53,781 nt of DNA from Acidimicrobiia bacterium (GCA_024421085.1 JAHQYN010000007.1:1-53781); one strand, 5' to 3'. Positions 37,864 through 47,532 are shown, counted from the first letter of the stretch. Program-made: numbers and translations. Notes: generated by a model not told the origin, from the sequence alone.

Positions 37864-40704
37864 ATGACCGACCTGAAGCAGTACCCACCCCACGAAGAGT
37901 GGCACGATTACACCTCGTTGAACGCCAAGGCCTGGCCGACCCGCGTGGAACAGCACCACACCCTCGTGCCCACGACCTGTTTCAACTGTGAGGCAGCGTG
38001 CGGCCTGCTCGCCCATGTGAACCACGAGACCAACCAGATCGACAAGATCGAGGGGAATCCTCTGCATCCGGCCAGTCGGGGTCGCAACTGCGCCAAAGGC
38101 CCCGCCACCCTCAATCAGGTCAACGACACCGAGCGTATTCTCTACCCGCTGCGTCGGGTCGGCTCACGGGGTTCAGGGCAGTGGGAACGGGTGTCCTGGG
38201 ACGAGGCGCTCAGCGACATCGGCACCCGAATCGCTGCCGCGCTCGACGAGGGCCGCCGCAACGCCGTGATGTACCATGTCGGTCGGCCCGGCGAGGACGG
38301 ATATGCCGATCGGGTACTCAAGTCATGGGGTGTGGATGGGCACAACAGCCACACCAACATCTGCTCCTCCAATGCCCGTATCGGCTACCAGTCGTGGATG
38401 GGGCACGACCGCCCGTCGTCAGACTTCGCCAACGCCGAAGTGATCTTCCTGATCTCCTCGCACCTCGAAGCCGGCCACTATTTCAACCCTCACGCGCAAC
38501 GCATCATCGAGGCTCAGGGCAAGGGTGCCACCGTCATCTGCGTTGACCCGAGGCTCTCCAACACCGGCGCCAAAGCCGACCACTGGCTCGCGGCCTGGCC
38601 CGGGACCGAACCCTTCCTGCTGTTGACCATCGCCCGCCTGCTGATCGAGAACGGCGCCTGGGAGCGCGATTTCGTGCGTCGTTGGGTCAACTGGGAGACC
38701 TACCTGCGCGAGACCCGCCCGGACCTGCCGCCGAAGTTCGAATCGCTCGAAGCCGCCCTGGGTGACGCCTACGCCGACTACACCCCACAGGCAGCTGAGG
38801 AGGTCTGTGGCGTCGACGGCGGGCAACTGCGCGAGATCGCCGAGATCATCGGTGCACACCCGACCAAGTTCGCCTCGCACAACTGGCGGGCCGCGGGCGC
38901 GGGCAACCTCGGCGGCTGGCAGACCGCACGCTGCCTTTTCTTCCTCAACGTGTTGACCGGCTCGGTGGCCACAGTCGGAGGAACCAGCGGCAACGGCTGG
39001 AACAAGTTCAAGCCGGCACAGCCCAAGGGCGCGCCGCCGCTGCACCAGTGGAACGAACTCACCTGGCCCCGCGAGTACCCGTTGTCGTACCACGAGATGT
39101 CGATCCTGCTGCCGCACTTCCTCAACGAGGGCCGCGGAACCCTCGATGTCTACTTCAGCCGCGTCTACAACCCGGTCTGGACCAATCCCGACGGGTTCAG
39201 CTGGCTCGAGGCGCTGACCGACGAGTCGAAGGTTCGCTGCCATGTGGCACTCACCCCCACCTGGTCGGAGACCGCCTGGTATGCCGACTATGTGCTGCCC
39301 ATGGGTGTCGGCACCGAACGGCACGACGTTGCCTCCTTCGAGACCCACAACGGCCGCTGGATCGGCTTCCGCCAACCGGTCATGCGTCGCTACGCAGAGC
39401 TTCGCGGCGAGTCGCTCGGGCCGCACTCCCGCAGCCGCGACTTCAACCCCGGTGAAGTGTCTGAGGAGAACGAGTTCTGGATCGACCTCTCCTGGCACAT
39501 CGACCCGGACGGGACCCGGGGGATCCGCAAGTGGTTCGAGTCCGACACCAACCCCGGCACGCCGATAACGGTCGACGAGTACTACGGGACCATGTTCGCC
39601 GAGTCGGTGCCCGGGCTTGCCGAAGCTGCCTCTGCGGCCGGCAAGTCGCCGCTCGAATACATGCGCGACGTCGGCGCCTACGCGGTGCCCGGCGACATGG
39701 TGACGCCCTATGAGCGGATCGTCGGTGCCGAAGCCATCGCCGACTGCGTCAAGGGCGACGACCAGGTGTTCCGCAAACCCGGAACCATCGGCACCTGGGA
39801 CGGCACCCCCGCCCACCTCGCCGAGATAACCCTGGCAGACCTCGGCGAGGGGTCGCCGGCTGTCGAGGTTGACGGAGAGGTCAAGGAGGGCTTCCCCACA
39901 CCGTCGAAGAAGCTGGAACTCTTCTCGACGACGCTGGCCGACTGGGGCTGGCGTGAATACGCCGCTCCCACCTGGATCAAGTCCCATGTCCACCATCAGG
40001 ACCTCGACATCGAAGGCAACGAGCGGATCCTCCTGCCGACCTTTCGGATACCGACCTTGATCCACACCCGCTCAGCGAACTCGAAATGGCTCAACGAGAT
40101 CAGCCACCGGCATCCCCTTTGGATCCACCCGAGCGACGCCGAGAAACTCGGAATCGCCGAGAACGCACTGGTGCGCGTCTCCACCCGCATCGGCCATTTC
40201 GTTATCGGCGCCTGGCGTACCGAGGGAATCCGACCGGGCGTGGTCGCAGCCTCGCATCACATGGGTCGCTGGCGTATCGAGGAGGACAAGGCCCGCTCGT
40301 GGGGTGCTGGCAAAGCCGAGATCGACCGCATCGACAACGGTGACGGCGGCAATTCCTGGAAGCTGACCCGCACCGACGGGATCCGCCGCTTCGACTCCGA
40401 TGATCCCGACAGCCAACGCATCTGGTGGAACGACACCGGCGTGCACCAGAATCTGACCTTCTCGGTGCAGCCGGACCCGATCTCCGGGATGCAGTGCTGG
40501 CACCAGCGAGTCCGGGTGAGCGCGGCCGAGGCCGGCGACCAGTACGGAGACGTGGTGGTCGACACGGCCAAGAGCCGCGAGGCTTACCGGGAGTGGCTCT
40601 CGATGACCCGTCCAGCGCCGGGCCCGGGCGGTCTGCGCCGCCCCCTGTGGTACGCCCGCCCCCTCAAGCCCGCCGCTGAGATGTACCACCTTCCTGACGC
40701 CTGA
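37864..40704 (+). CDS. Molybdopterin oxidoreductase, DMSO-reductase family (PadB-like), no Tat signal seen
   Basis: PTTCFNCEAACGLLAHV...GRNCAKGPATLNQ (4Fe-4S binding), VMYHVGRPGEDGYADRVLKSWGVDGHNSHTNICSS, LPTFRIPTLIHTRSANSKWLNEI. Confidence 0.87.
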   Translation: MTDLKQYPPHEEWHDYTSLNAKAWPTRVEQHHTLVPTTCFNCEAACGLLAHVNHETNQIDKIEGNPLHPASRGRNCAKGPATLNQVNDTERILYPLRRVGSRGSGQWERVSWDEALSDIGTRIAAALDEGRRNAVMYHVGRPGEDGYADRVLKSWGVDGHNSHTNICSSNARIGYQSWMGHDRPSSDFANAEVIFLISSHLEAGHYFNPHAQRIIEAQGKGATVICVDPRLSNTGAKADHWLAAWPGTEPFLLLTIARLLIENGAWERDFVRRWVNWETYLRETRPDLPPKFESLEAALGDAYADYTPQAAEEVCGVDGGQLREIAEIIGAHPTKFASHNWRAAGAGNLGGWQTARCLFFLNVLTGSVATVGGTSGNGWNKFKPAQPKGAPPLHQWNELTWPREYPLSYHEMSILLPHFLNEGRGTLDVYFSRVYNPVWTNPDGFSWLEALTDESKVRCHVALTPTWSETAWYADYVLPMGVGTERHDVASFETHNGRWIGFRQPVMRRYAELRGESLGPHSRSRDFNPGEVSEENEFWIDLSWHIDPDGTRGIRKWFESDTNPGTPITVDEYYGTMFAESVPGLAEAASAAGKSPLEYMRDVGAYAVPGDMVTPYERIVGAEAIADCVKGDDQVFRKPGTIGTWDGTPAHLAEITLADLGEGSPAVEVDGEVKEGFPTPSKKLELFSTTLADWGWREYAAPTWIKSHVHHQDLDIEGNERILLPTFRIPTLIHTRSANSKWLNEISHRHPLWIHPSDAEKLGIAENALVRVSTRIGHFVIGAWRTEGIRPGVVAASHHMGRWRIEEDKARSWGAGKAEIDRIDNGDGGNSWKLTRTDGIRRFDSDDPDSQRIWWNDTGVHQNLTFSVQPDPISGMQCWHQRVRVSAAEAGDQYGDVVVDTAKSREAYREWLSMTRPAPGPGGLRRPLWYARPLKPAAEMYHLPDA

Positions 40705-40747
40705 GCCGGTCACTGCCCAGCTGGTTGCCCGCCGTCTCCCGCCGGAT

Positions 40748-41218
40748 TCAGTCGTCGAAACGGTGGGCCTGGCGATCGCAGACCGTGCGCAGCGCGAAAC
40801 TGGAACGCAGCTGGGCAACGTGGGGGAGTCTTGCCAGGTAAGCCTTGTGGATCCGCTCGTAGTCGGCGACGTCGGTCGCCGCGACATGCAGGAGATAGTC
40901 GCTGTTGCCAGCCATCAGATGACAGCTGAGGATCTCTGCGACGTCGGCAACGGCCTCCTCGAAGGCGTCGAGATGGTCCTCCTGCTGACTGGTCAGGGCG
41001 ATCTCGACGAAGACCGAGGTGCCGCGCCCGATCAGCTTTCGGTCGAGGACTGCCACGTACCCTTTCACCACCCCGACCTCTTCAAGGCGGCGCACTCGCC
41101 GCAGGCATGCTGAAGCCGACAGGTGGACCCTCTCGGCCAGTGCGGCATTGGTGATGCGGGCGTCTTGTTGCAGGACCCTCAGGATCTCCCGGTCCGTGGC
41201 GTCGAGTTGATCCAACAT
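40748..41218 (-). CDS. Lrp/AsnC-family transcriptional regulator
   Basis: LDATDREILRVLQQDARITNAALAERVHLSASACLRRVRRLEEVGVVKGYVAVLD. Confidence 0.93.
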   Translation of the reverse strand: MLDQLDATDREILRVLQQDARITNAALAERVHLSASACLRRVRRLEEVGVVKGYVAVLDRKLIGRGTSVFVEIALTSQQEDHLDAFEEAVADVAEILSCHLMAGNSDYLLHVAATDVADYERIHKAYLARLPHVAQLRSSFALRTVCDRQAHRFDD

Positions 41219-41388
41219 GTTTCCTCCCGGACATACCCGCCGGACATACCCGATATACCTGCCTGAGCAATAATCACGCACTGATGCTGCTTGATGCAAC
41301 AGTATATTGCGCCAAAGCGCAAAACAGAGCCTGATTTCGCATACACCTTCCCTCTGAGCAGGCGTATTCTGTTATTGGAGGCAACAGC

Positions 41389-42510
41389 ATGCGCGTCGGA
41401 GTTCCCACAGAGATCAAGACCGCCGAGCGGCGGGTGGGGCTGACCCCCACGAGCGTGCGGGAGTTGACCATGCGCGGCCACGGCGTGCTGGTTCAAAGCG
41501 GTGCCGGAACAGGCATCGGTGCCAGCGACTCCGACTACACGGCATCGGGAGCGCAGATCGTCGCCGACGCGGAGACGGTCTTCGCCAACTCAGAGATGAT
41601 CGTCAAGGTGAAGGAGCCCCAATCCGTCGAACGGGCCATGCTGGGGGCCGACCATCTGCTGTTCACCTACCTCCATCTCGCTCCCGATACCGCACAGACC
41701 GAGGAACTGCTGGCTAGCGGTGCCAGCTGTGTCGCCTATGAGACCGTCACCGACCGTCACGGAGGGCTGCCCCTGTTGGCGCCCATGTCGCAGGTCGCGG
41801 GACGCATGTCCATCCAAGCGGGCGCCCGTTGCCTCGAAGCCCCCAACGGTGGTTCAGGTCGTTTGCTCGGCGGCGTCCCCGGAGTGGCCCCGGCGCGCAC
41901 ACTCGTGCTCGGCGGGGGAGTCGTCGGCGAGAACGCCATCGAGATGGCTGTCGGGATGGGTTCACAGGTCACTGTGCTGGACCGCAACCTGGAAGTGCTC
42001 AATCGGCTCTCCCGCCGCTTCGGTTCCGCCCTGGTCACCCTCTACTCGACGGGCAGTTCCCTCGAGGAGCAGGTACTGGCCGCTGATCTCGTGATCGGTG
42101 CGGTGCTCGTCAAGGGGGCAACCGCCCCCAAGCTCGTTGGGCCTCATCTAGTCAAGCGGATGAAACCCGGCTCGGTGCTCGTCGACGTCGCCATCGACCA
42201 GGGGGGGTGCTTCGCAACCTCAAGGCCGACAACCCACACCGATCCGACTTTCGTTGTCGACGACGTGGTCCACTACTGCGTTGCCAACATGCCCGGGGCG
42301 GTTCCCCAGACGTCCACCTACGCACTCAACAACGCCACGCTGCCCTTCACTCTGGCATTGGCTGACAAGGGCCTTGAGCGCGCGCTGGCCGACGACGAAC
42401 ACCTGCGCAACGGTTTGAACATCCGCCGCGGACTGTTGACCGAGCAGCATGTGGCCGAGGCTCAGGGGCTGGAATACACCGATCCTCTCGTGGCGCTCGG
42501 GCCTGGCTGA
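41389..42510 (+). CDS. ald: Alanine dehydrogenase
   Basis: MRVGVPTEIKTAERRVGLTP, VKVKEPQ, HLAPD, APMSQVAGRMSIQAGA, LGGGVVGENA. Confidence 0.95.
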   Translation: MRVGVPTEIKTAERRVGLTPTSVRELTMRGHGVLVQSGAGTGIGASDSDYTASGAQIVADAETVFANSEMIVKVKEPQSVERAMLGADHLLFTYLHLAPDTAQTEELLASGASCVAYETVTDRHGGLPLLAPMSQVAGRMSIQAGARCLEAPNGGSGRLLGGVPGVAPARTLVLGGGVVGENAIEMAVGMGSQVTVLDRNLEVLNRLSRRFGSALVTLYSTGSSLEEQVLAADLVIGAVLVKGATAPKLVGPHLVKRMKPGSVLVDVAIDQGGCFATSRPTTHTDPTFVVDDVVHYCVANMPGAVPQTSTYALNNATLPFTLALADKGLERALADDEHLRNGLNIRRGLLTEQHVAEAQGLEYTDPLVALGPG

Positions 42511-42517
42511 CGCCGGC

Positions 42518-42582
42518 GGCAGGCGCGGTAGCGCTGGCGGCAGGCGCGGTAGCGCTGGCGGCAGGCGCGGTAGCGCTGGCGG
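42518..42582. repeat. 21-bp tandem repeat, 3 copies, between ald and the amidohydrolase gene
   Basis: GCAGGCGCGGTAGCGCTGGCG x3. Confidence 0.93.
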
Positions 42583-43809
42583 CTACTCGGTGATCCCGAA
42601 GCGTTGCAGGCCGTAGGCGTTGATGGCGTTGCCGCGAATCACCTTGTAGCACTCCTCGGCGTTCATTCCGGTGGCGGCGAACATGCTGTGTGCGACTTTG
42701 CGGGAGTGCGGGAACGTTCCGTCGGAATGCGGATAGTCGGTCTCGAACAGGATCTGGTCGATGCCGACGTCGTGACGCTGTTTGAGGCCGACCAGATCGT
42801 CGAAAATGCAGCCGAACACCCGGCCCTTGACGATTTCGCTGGGCAGCGGACCCTCTCCGCCGACGCCACCGCGACCTTCCCGGAAGACCGAGTCCATCCG
42901 TTCCATCTGGAACGGCATCCATCCGACCTGGCTCTCGGCATAGGCGATCTTGATCTTCTTGAACCGTTCGAGGGTGCCCGAGAAGACCCAGTCGACCATC
43001 GAGCCTTCGGCGTTCTGGGCGTACAACGACATCGACGTCGCCAGCGGCGCGTCCGGCGATGTGGAAGGCATCGACGACGAGGAGCCGATGTGCATCGAGA
43101 CGGTGGTATCGGTCTCCTCGCATGCCTGCCACAGGATGTCCCACTCACCGCTGTACATGGTTGCACAGCCCAGCTTCGACGGATTCTCAGAGAACGCGAT
43201 CGCGTAGCTTCCCTTGGCTGCGCAGCGCTGTACTTCGACCGCGCACATCTGCGGGTCCCACAACGGAACCAGCGTCAGCGGGATAAGGCGGCCGCGGCCG
43301 GCGCCACCGCCCCAGTCGTCGATGATCCAGTCGTTGTAGATCTTGAGACACTCGAAGGCGAGATCCTTGTCGTCGCGTTCCAAGAACCCCTGTCCGCAGA
43401 AACGGGGAAAGATGTTGGGGTAGTTGATCGCGGCCTCAACGTGGTTCAGGTCCATGTCTGAGAGCCGGTCGAGCTGTCGGTAGGTGCCCGGGCGCAGGTC
43501 CTCGTAGACGGCTGCCACATTGCGCTGCTCCTCGCGCGGCACTCCTGCGGGCCCGTGCAGGAAACCGGTGGGCGTGACGCTGTCCTCATAGAGCCACACG
43601 TCACACATCTGCCCGTCCGGGTCGTTGCGCTCAAAGCCGTAATGGCCCCCCTCGAACTTGAGGCGGATCCGTTCCTGCACGACCCTCGGGCCCCGGTCTC
43701 GCACGCTCGCCGGAAGCTGCTGCTGCCAGAGATCCTTCGGCTCCATCACATGGTCGTCAACAGAGATGATGAGAGGCAGGTCTTCTTCAGCAGGCGTGAC
43801 ATCGCTCAT
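42583..43809 (-). CDS. Amidohydrolase-2 family protein (paralogue of 34909..36201)
   Basis: LIISVDDHVMEPKDLWQQQLPASVRDRGPRVVQ, ILFETDYPHSDGTFPHSRKVAHS, IRGNAINAYGL. Confidence 0.88.
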   Translation of the reverse strand: MSDVTPAEEDLPLIISVDDHVMEPKDLWQQQLPASVRDRGPRVVQERIRLKFEGGHYGFERNDPDGQMCDVWLYEDSVTPTGFLHGPAGVPREEQRNVAAVYEDLRPGTYRQLDRLSDMDLNHVEAAINYPNIFPRFCGQGFLERDDKDLAFECLKIYNDWIIDDWGGGAGRGRLIPLTLVPLWDPQMCAVEVQRCAAKGSYAIAFSENPSKLGCATMYSGEWDILWQACEETDTTVSMHIGSSSSMPSTSPDAPLATSMSLYAQNAEGSMVDWVFSGTLERFKKIKIAYAESQVGWMPFQMERMDSVFREGRGGVGGEGPLPSEIVKGRVFGCIFDDLVGLKQRHDVGIDQILFETDYPHSDGTFPHSRKVAHSMFAATGMNAEECYKVIRGNAINAYGLQRFGITE

Positions 43810-43824
43810 GCATCCAGCCTACGC

Positions 43825-43923
43825 CGGTCACAGCCGGAGCCGCGCCGTGTCGTTGCCGCCGGTGACGGTCACAGCCGGAGCCGCGCTGTGTCGTTGCCGC
43901 GGGTGACGGTCACAGCCGGAGCA
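43825..43923. repeat. 41-bp tandem repeat (2.4 copies)
   Basis: CGGTCACAGCCGGAGCCGCGCyGTGTCGTTGCCGCsGGTGA starting at 43825, 43866, 43907. Confidence 0.93.
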
Positions 43924-43935
43924 ACAGCTTGTCCC

Positions 43936-44970
43936 TCAAGCTCGGACAACAGCCTGAATCTCGCGGCCCGTGATCGTGTCCTTGTTTGCGTCAACCGTCT
44001 CGACCAAGGCCATGTGAGCCAATTGGATCACTTTGCGCAACGAGGAGCCACGCTCATACTGTCTGTAGAGTTCTTTGATTGCAGACGATGCCACGACATC
44101 TTCGAGTCGCCAAGTCGAATCGTCGCCATTGGGAGGGCCCAGATGGATCTGCACGCGTTGGTGCAGGATGCGAGCGAGTTGATCAGCCGACGGTATGCGG
44201 GGAAGTTCCACTTTTGTGTCGAGGAACATGAGCAAGTTGGAGTTTTCGGTGGTGGATTCGAGGTAGCGGGTATGTGTCGCCACGACTACCGAAGCCTGCA
44301 AGTCCGCGAGCCAGCGGATCGCGTTACCGAAGAATCCTGAGACGATCGTTTCTTCGGCAGCAGCGGTCCACCGGTCGGTGTCGTCGAACACGAAGACCGG
44401 CATGAGTCCATCACCGCGGATCGGTCGAAGGCATTGGTGGATTACCTCAATCTTGTCGACGAGGGTATTCGATTCGGTTGTTGTGATCTGTCTTTCGATC
44501 TGTTTGGCGATACCAGCGCGCGCGATCCATCCCGGAGGATGAACGCTCAAGCCTCTGCTGCTCCGGTTGACGCGGGTTACCTGACGCCGCTGCCCGATGG
44601 TGTCGTTGGTGTCTGTTGTCGGGTATCCGATCTCTTGGGCCAGACGGATGAGTTGCGAGATGATCATGTCGGCGATCAGGGTCTCTTTGGTCGCATCGTG
44701 CTCGAGCGAATGCACCGGTACCAGGATCGGGGCGACAGATTCAGCGGTAGGGCCGAGTACGTAGGACACCAAGCTCGTCTTGCCGCATCCGCTGTCCCCG
44801 ATCAACGCGATGCGTTCACCGCGCAGTGTCCCGTCACGGAACCTGCGCTCCACCGGTGTGCCTGCGAACATCGATTCGAACGGGACATGGTAGATGCCGA
44901 CGTCATTGAACTGCGGGGTGGCATCGAAGGCGTAATGATCGCTCAGCAACTTGAGCCGCGCGAGAGTCAT
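43936..44970 (-). CDS. AAA+/P-loop ATPase of unknown function (canonical Walker A)
   Basis: Walker A ALIGDSGCGKTSLVSYV, Walker B LMPVFVFDDTDRW; 4-bp overlap with the upstream ATPase gene. Confidence 0.75.
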   Translation of the reverse strand: MTLARLKLLSDHYAFDATPQFNDVGIYHVPFESMFAGTPVERRFRDGTLRGERIALIGDSGCGKTSLVSYVLGPTAESVAPILVPVHSLEHDATKETLIADMIISQLIRLAQEIGYPTTDTNDTIGQRRQVTRVNRSSRGLSVHPPGWIARAGIAKQIERQITTTESNTLVDKIEVIHQCLRPIRGDGLMPVFVFDDTDRWTAAAEETIVSGFFGNAIRWLADLQASVVVATHTRYLESTTENSNLLMFLDTKVELPRIPSADQLARILHQRVQIHLGPPNGDDSTWRLEDVVASSAIKELYRQYERGSSLRKVIQLAHMALVETVDANKDTITGREIQAVVRA

Positions 44971-46007
44971 GGTGCTTCCGGTGCAGCGGAGCTACCGGGG
45001 ACGGTTGACGCTGATCGTGTCGGGTTGGGCCTGTAGAGCTTGCGGCGACCTGACCGCTCAGCCGCAACCATGCCTTGCGCTTCCAATTCGGCCAGTATTT
45101 GCACCACCCGGCTCCGGGTGACGCCGACCTCCGCTAGGAGTTGCTCGTCGCTAGCGTGTGTTGGTCCGCGTTCACCGAGAGCATCCAGAACTTTGACCGC
45201 TGTTGGCTTCAAGTTCGAACGAGCCTTCTGAATCTCCTCGAGACGGCGGGCCTCGTGGTCGAGGTCGTCCGAAAGGTAGAGGTCGCGGAGCACGGAGAGA
45301 GCCCGACGTGGTGTACATGGAGAGATCGATTCCAAGGCTGATTCGGACATTGATTTCAATGTATCTCGTTGTACTGGTGGACCCGCTGCGGTTCTGCGCC
45401 TCAGGAGGTCTTGAAGTTCTTCTGAGTCAAAGCGCTCCAACTCAACGACGACATCGAAGAACGTGTCTGCCGGTGGGTCGAGGGAGACACTGGTCCCTGA
45501 GACGACCCATTGAATCGGAACTTCCCAAGCCCGGTCTCGCCAGCGACCAAACATCTCAACGATGCCCTTGTCGTCCAGATCGTCCACGAGCATCGCCGGT
45601 AGAGGATCGTCCGGGAGTTTCACGGCTGCCGCTTGCAAGTGCTTATACGGGTCCTCGACCGACTTGTACGTCGTGCCAGAGAATTTCTCTATCGCTGTTG
45701 CCCATTGATCCCGTTGATTAGGGGCTTCTCTTCTCAAGCTCCGTTGATCCGTCAGTCCTCGTTCGACTTCTTCGAGCCGTTCGGTGAGTGTGTTGAACCC
45801 GTGAAGGCGGGCATAGCGGGCTTCGGGCCTCCCTCGTTGGATCTGACGCAGAAACGATGTTCGGCCAATGCCGGGTGGTCCGTGCACGTAGACGTTCAAG
45901 CCGAGCCTCAATGCGCGATCCACACGCTTCAGTTCCCTGTTACGATCAACGAACAGATCGTGGTCGGCATCCGATGTTCCTAGCGCCCTCTGGCTGAGCA
46001 AGATCAT
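44967..46007 (-). CDS. Orc1/Cdc6-like AAA+ ATPase with C-terminal winged helix; Walker A has Arg in place of Lys
   Basis: VYVHGPPGIGRTSFLRQIQ; PAMLVDDLDD; TAVKVLDALGERGPTHASDEQLLAEVGVTRSRVVQILAELEAQGMVAAERSGRRKLYRPN. Confidence 0.72.
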   Translation of the reverse strand: MILLSQRALGTSDADHDLFVDRNRELKRVDRALRLGLNVYVHGPPGIGRTSFLRQIQRGRPEARYARLHGFNTLTERLEEVERGLTDQRSLRREAPNQRDQWATAIEKFSGTTYKSVEDPYKHLQAAAVKLPDDPLPAMLVDDLDDKGIVEMFGRWRDRAWEVPIQWVVSGTSVSLDPPADTFFDVVVELERFDSEELQDLLRRRTAAGPPVQRDTLKSMSESALESISPCTPRRALSVLRDLYLSDDLDHEARRLEEIQKARSNLKPTAVKVLDALGERGPTHASDEQLLAEVGVTRSRVVQILAELEAQGMVAAERSGRRKLYRPNPTRSASTVPGSSAAPEAP

Positions 46008-46163
46008 TAACACAATTTACAGTTAGTATTGTTAGAAAGCAAATACCTGCTTCATATCCTCTGGTGGTGCCGAACTCTCCGGCCGCTTCCGCACGCCGAC
46101 ACAGGTTGGTCTGGGGTCCGAGCCGTGCAACCCGACGACTGGTGACGGTCACCGATCTCCCCT

Positions 46164-47390
46164 TCACGCGGGGGCGCGGGTTTTGCGGAGGAGGGGGTCG
46201 GCTAGGGCGAGGGCGCGGTCGGCGACGCGCAGGACTCGGCCGGCGGCGCCGGGGGAGTCGGCGTCGAGCAGGTTCCCCATCACCTGGAGGGTGATGTTGG
46301 CGATGGCCTTCGTTCCCACGGCGAGGCGCAGGCCGGTGCGCAGTATCAGAGGGTGACCGATCAAGAAGCTGAACCGCCGGCCGGTCCGCAGGAAGGCGTC
46401 GAAGCGTTCACCGATGAGTCGGTCGTAGCTTTCCGGAGCTCCGGCGGGGTCGGCGAGGAACAGGTCGGCGGCCAGGGTCCCCGACTCCAACCCGTAGTCG
46501 ATGCCCTCCCCGTTCATCGGGTTGACGAGGCCAGCGGCATCGCCGACCGCCACCCAACCGTCACCGTGGCGCCGCTGCGCGCTCATCGGCAACCGCCAGG
46601 CCCTCGGCCGCTCAAGGTAGTCACCGAGCTCCCAGTCATCGCGGATCAGGTCACGGTAGGAGTCGATCAGGCGATTCAAGTTGAGCTTCTTGTAGCCCTT
46701 CATCGTCGACAGCGCGCCGACACCGATGTTGACGGTGCCGTCGCCCGCCGGGAACATCCACCCGTAACCGGGGATCGGTGTGCCGTCGGGGTCGCGCAGG
46801 GTCAGACAAGCCTCAAGGTGCCGTTCGGCGTGGCGCGGAGAGGCCGCATAGCTCCTGATGGCCAGTCCATGCGGCTCGTTCTCCACCCGCCCTGCGCCGA
46901 GCATCCGCGCGACGTTGCCGGGTGCGCCGGTCGCAACCACCGTGAGCTCGGCGTGCCATCTGTTGGAGGCGGCGGTCACCCCGATGACACGTCCGTCGTC
47001 TCCGAGGATCGGCAGGGCCTCGGTGTTCCAGATGATCTCAGCGCCCGCGTCTGCGGCGGCGGACATCAGGTGCGCGTCGAGAAGTCGACGGGGCCACACT
47101 GCGCCGTGGGGGGCGAACGACCCGTTGTCGGGCCACGGCAGTTCGCGACGGGTCTTGTTGGCGATCATCCTCAGACCGTCGATCCGATGGGCGCCGCTCA
47201 TGTCGATGTCGAGCTGGTTGAGGGCATGCACCGCCCGCGGCGTCAGTCCGTCGCCGCACACCTTGTCGCGGCCCGCCGAAGCCTTCTCGAAGACCGTTAC
47301 CGAGGCGCCACCCCTCGCGGCCTGAATCGCCGCGGCAGCGCCAGCCGGCCCGGCCCCGATGACGACCATGTCGCGTGTCGTGTTGCCCAC
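46164..47390 (-). CDS. Geranylgeranyl reductase-family FAD oxidoreductase
   Basis: DMVVIGAGPAGAAAAIQAARGGASVTVFEKASAGRDKVCGDGLTPRAV; GDAAGLVNPMNGEGIDYGLESG. Confidence 0.92.
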   Translation of the reverse strand: MGNTTRDMVVIGAGPAGAAAAIQAARGGASVTVFEKASAGRDKVCGDGLTPRAVHALNQLDIDMSGAHRIDGLRMIANKTRRELPWPDNGSFAPHGAVWPRRLLDAHLMSAAADAGAEIIWNTEALPILGDDGRVIGVTAASNRWHAELTVVATGAPGNVARMLGAGRVENEPHGLAIRSYAASPRHAERHLEACLTLRDPDGTPIPGYGWMFPAGDGTVNIGVGALSTMKGYKKLNLNRLIDSYRDLIRDDWELGDYLERPRAWRLPMSAQRRHGDGWVAVGDAAGLVNPMNGEGIDYGLESGTLAADLFLADPAGAPESYDRLIGERFDAFLRTGRRFSFLIGHPLILRTGLRLAVGTKAIANITLQVMGNLLDADSPGAAGRVLRVADRALALADPLLRKTRAPA

Positions 47391-47532
47391 CCCCCGACGC
47401 TACAGCCGTTGAGCGCCGCCCGACCCAGCCAACAACCCAGAACCGCAACGTCCGAAGACCACGAGTTGCAATACAATCGACCGCAGGTTTCAATCGACGA
47501 CACGACCGACCGCAGTGCAGTGAGGATCCGAA

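Noticed and set aside
38419-40065. 548-aa minus-strand ORF opposite the Mo-oxidoreductase
   Set aside because: Shadow ORF; the plus-strand gene has conserved cofactor motifs.
46008-46034. Imperfect inverted repeat TAACACAAT...ATTGTTA upstream of the AAA+ pair
   Set aside because: AT-rich promoter-like region; arms are imperfect and short, so not reported as an operator.
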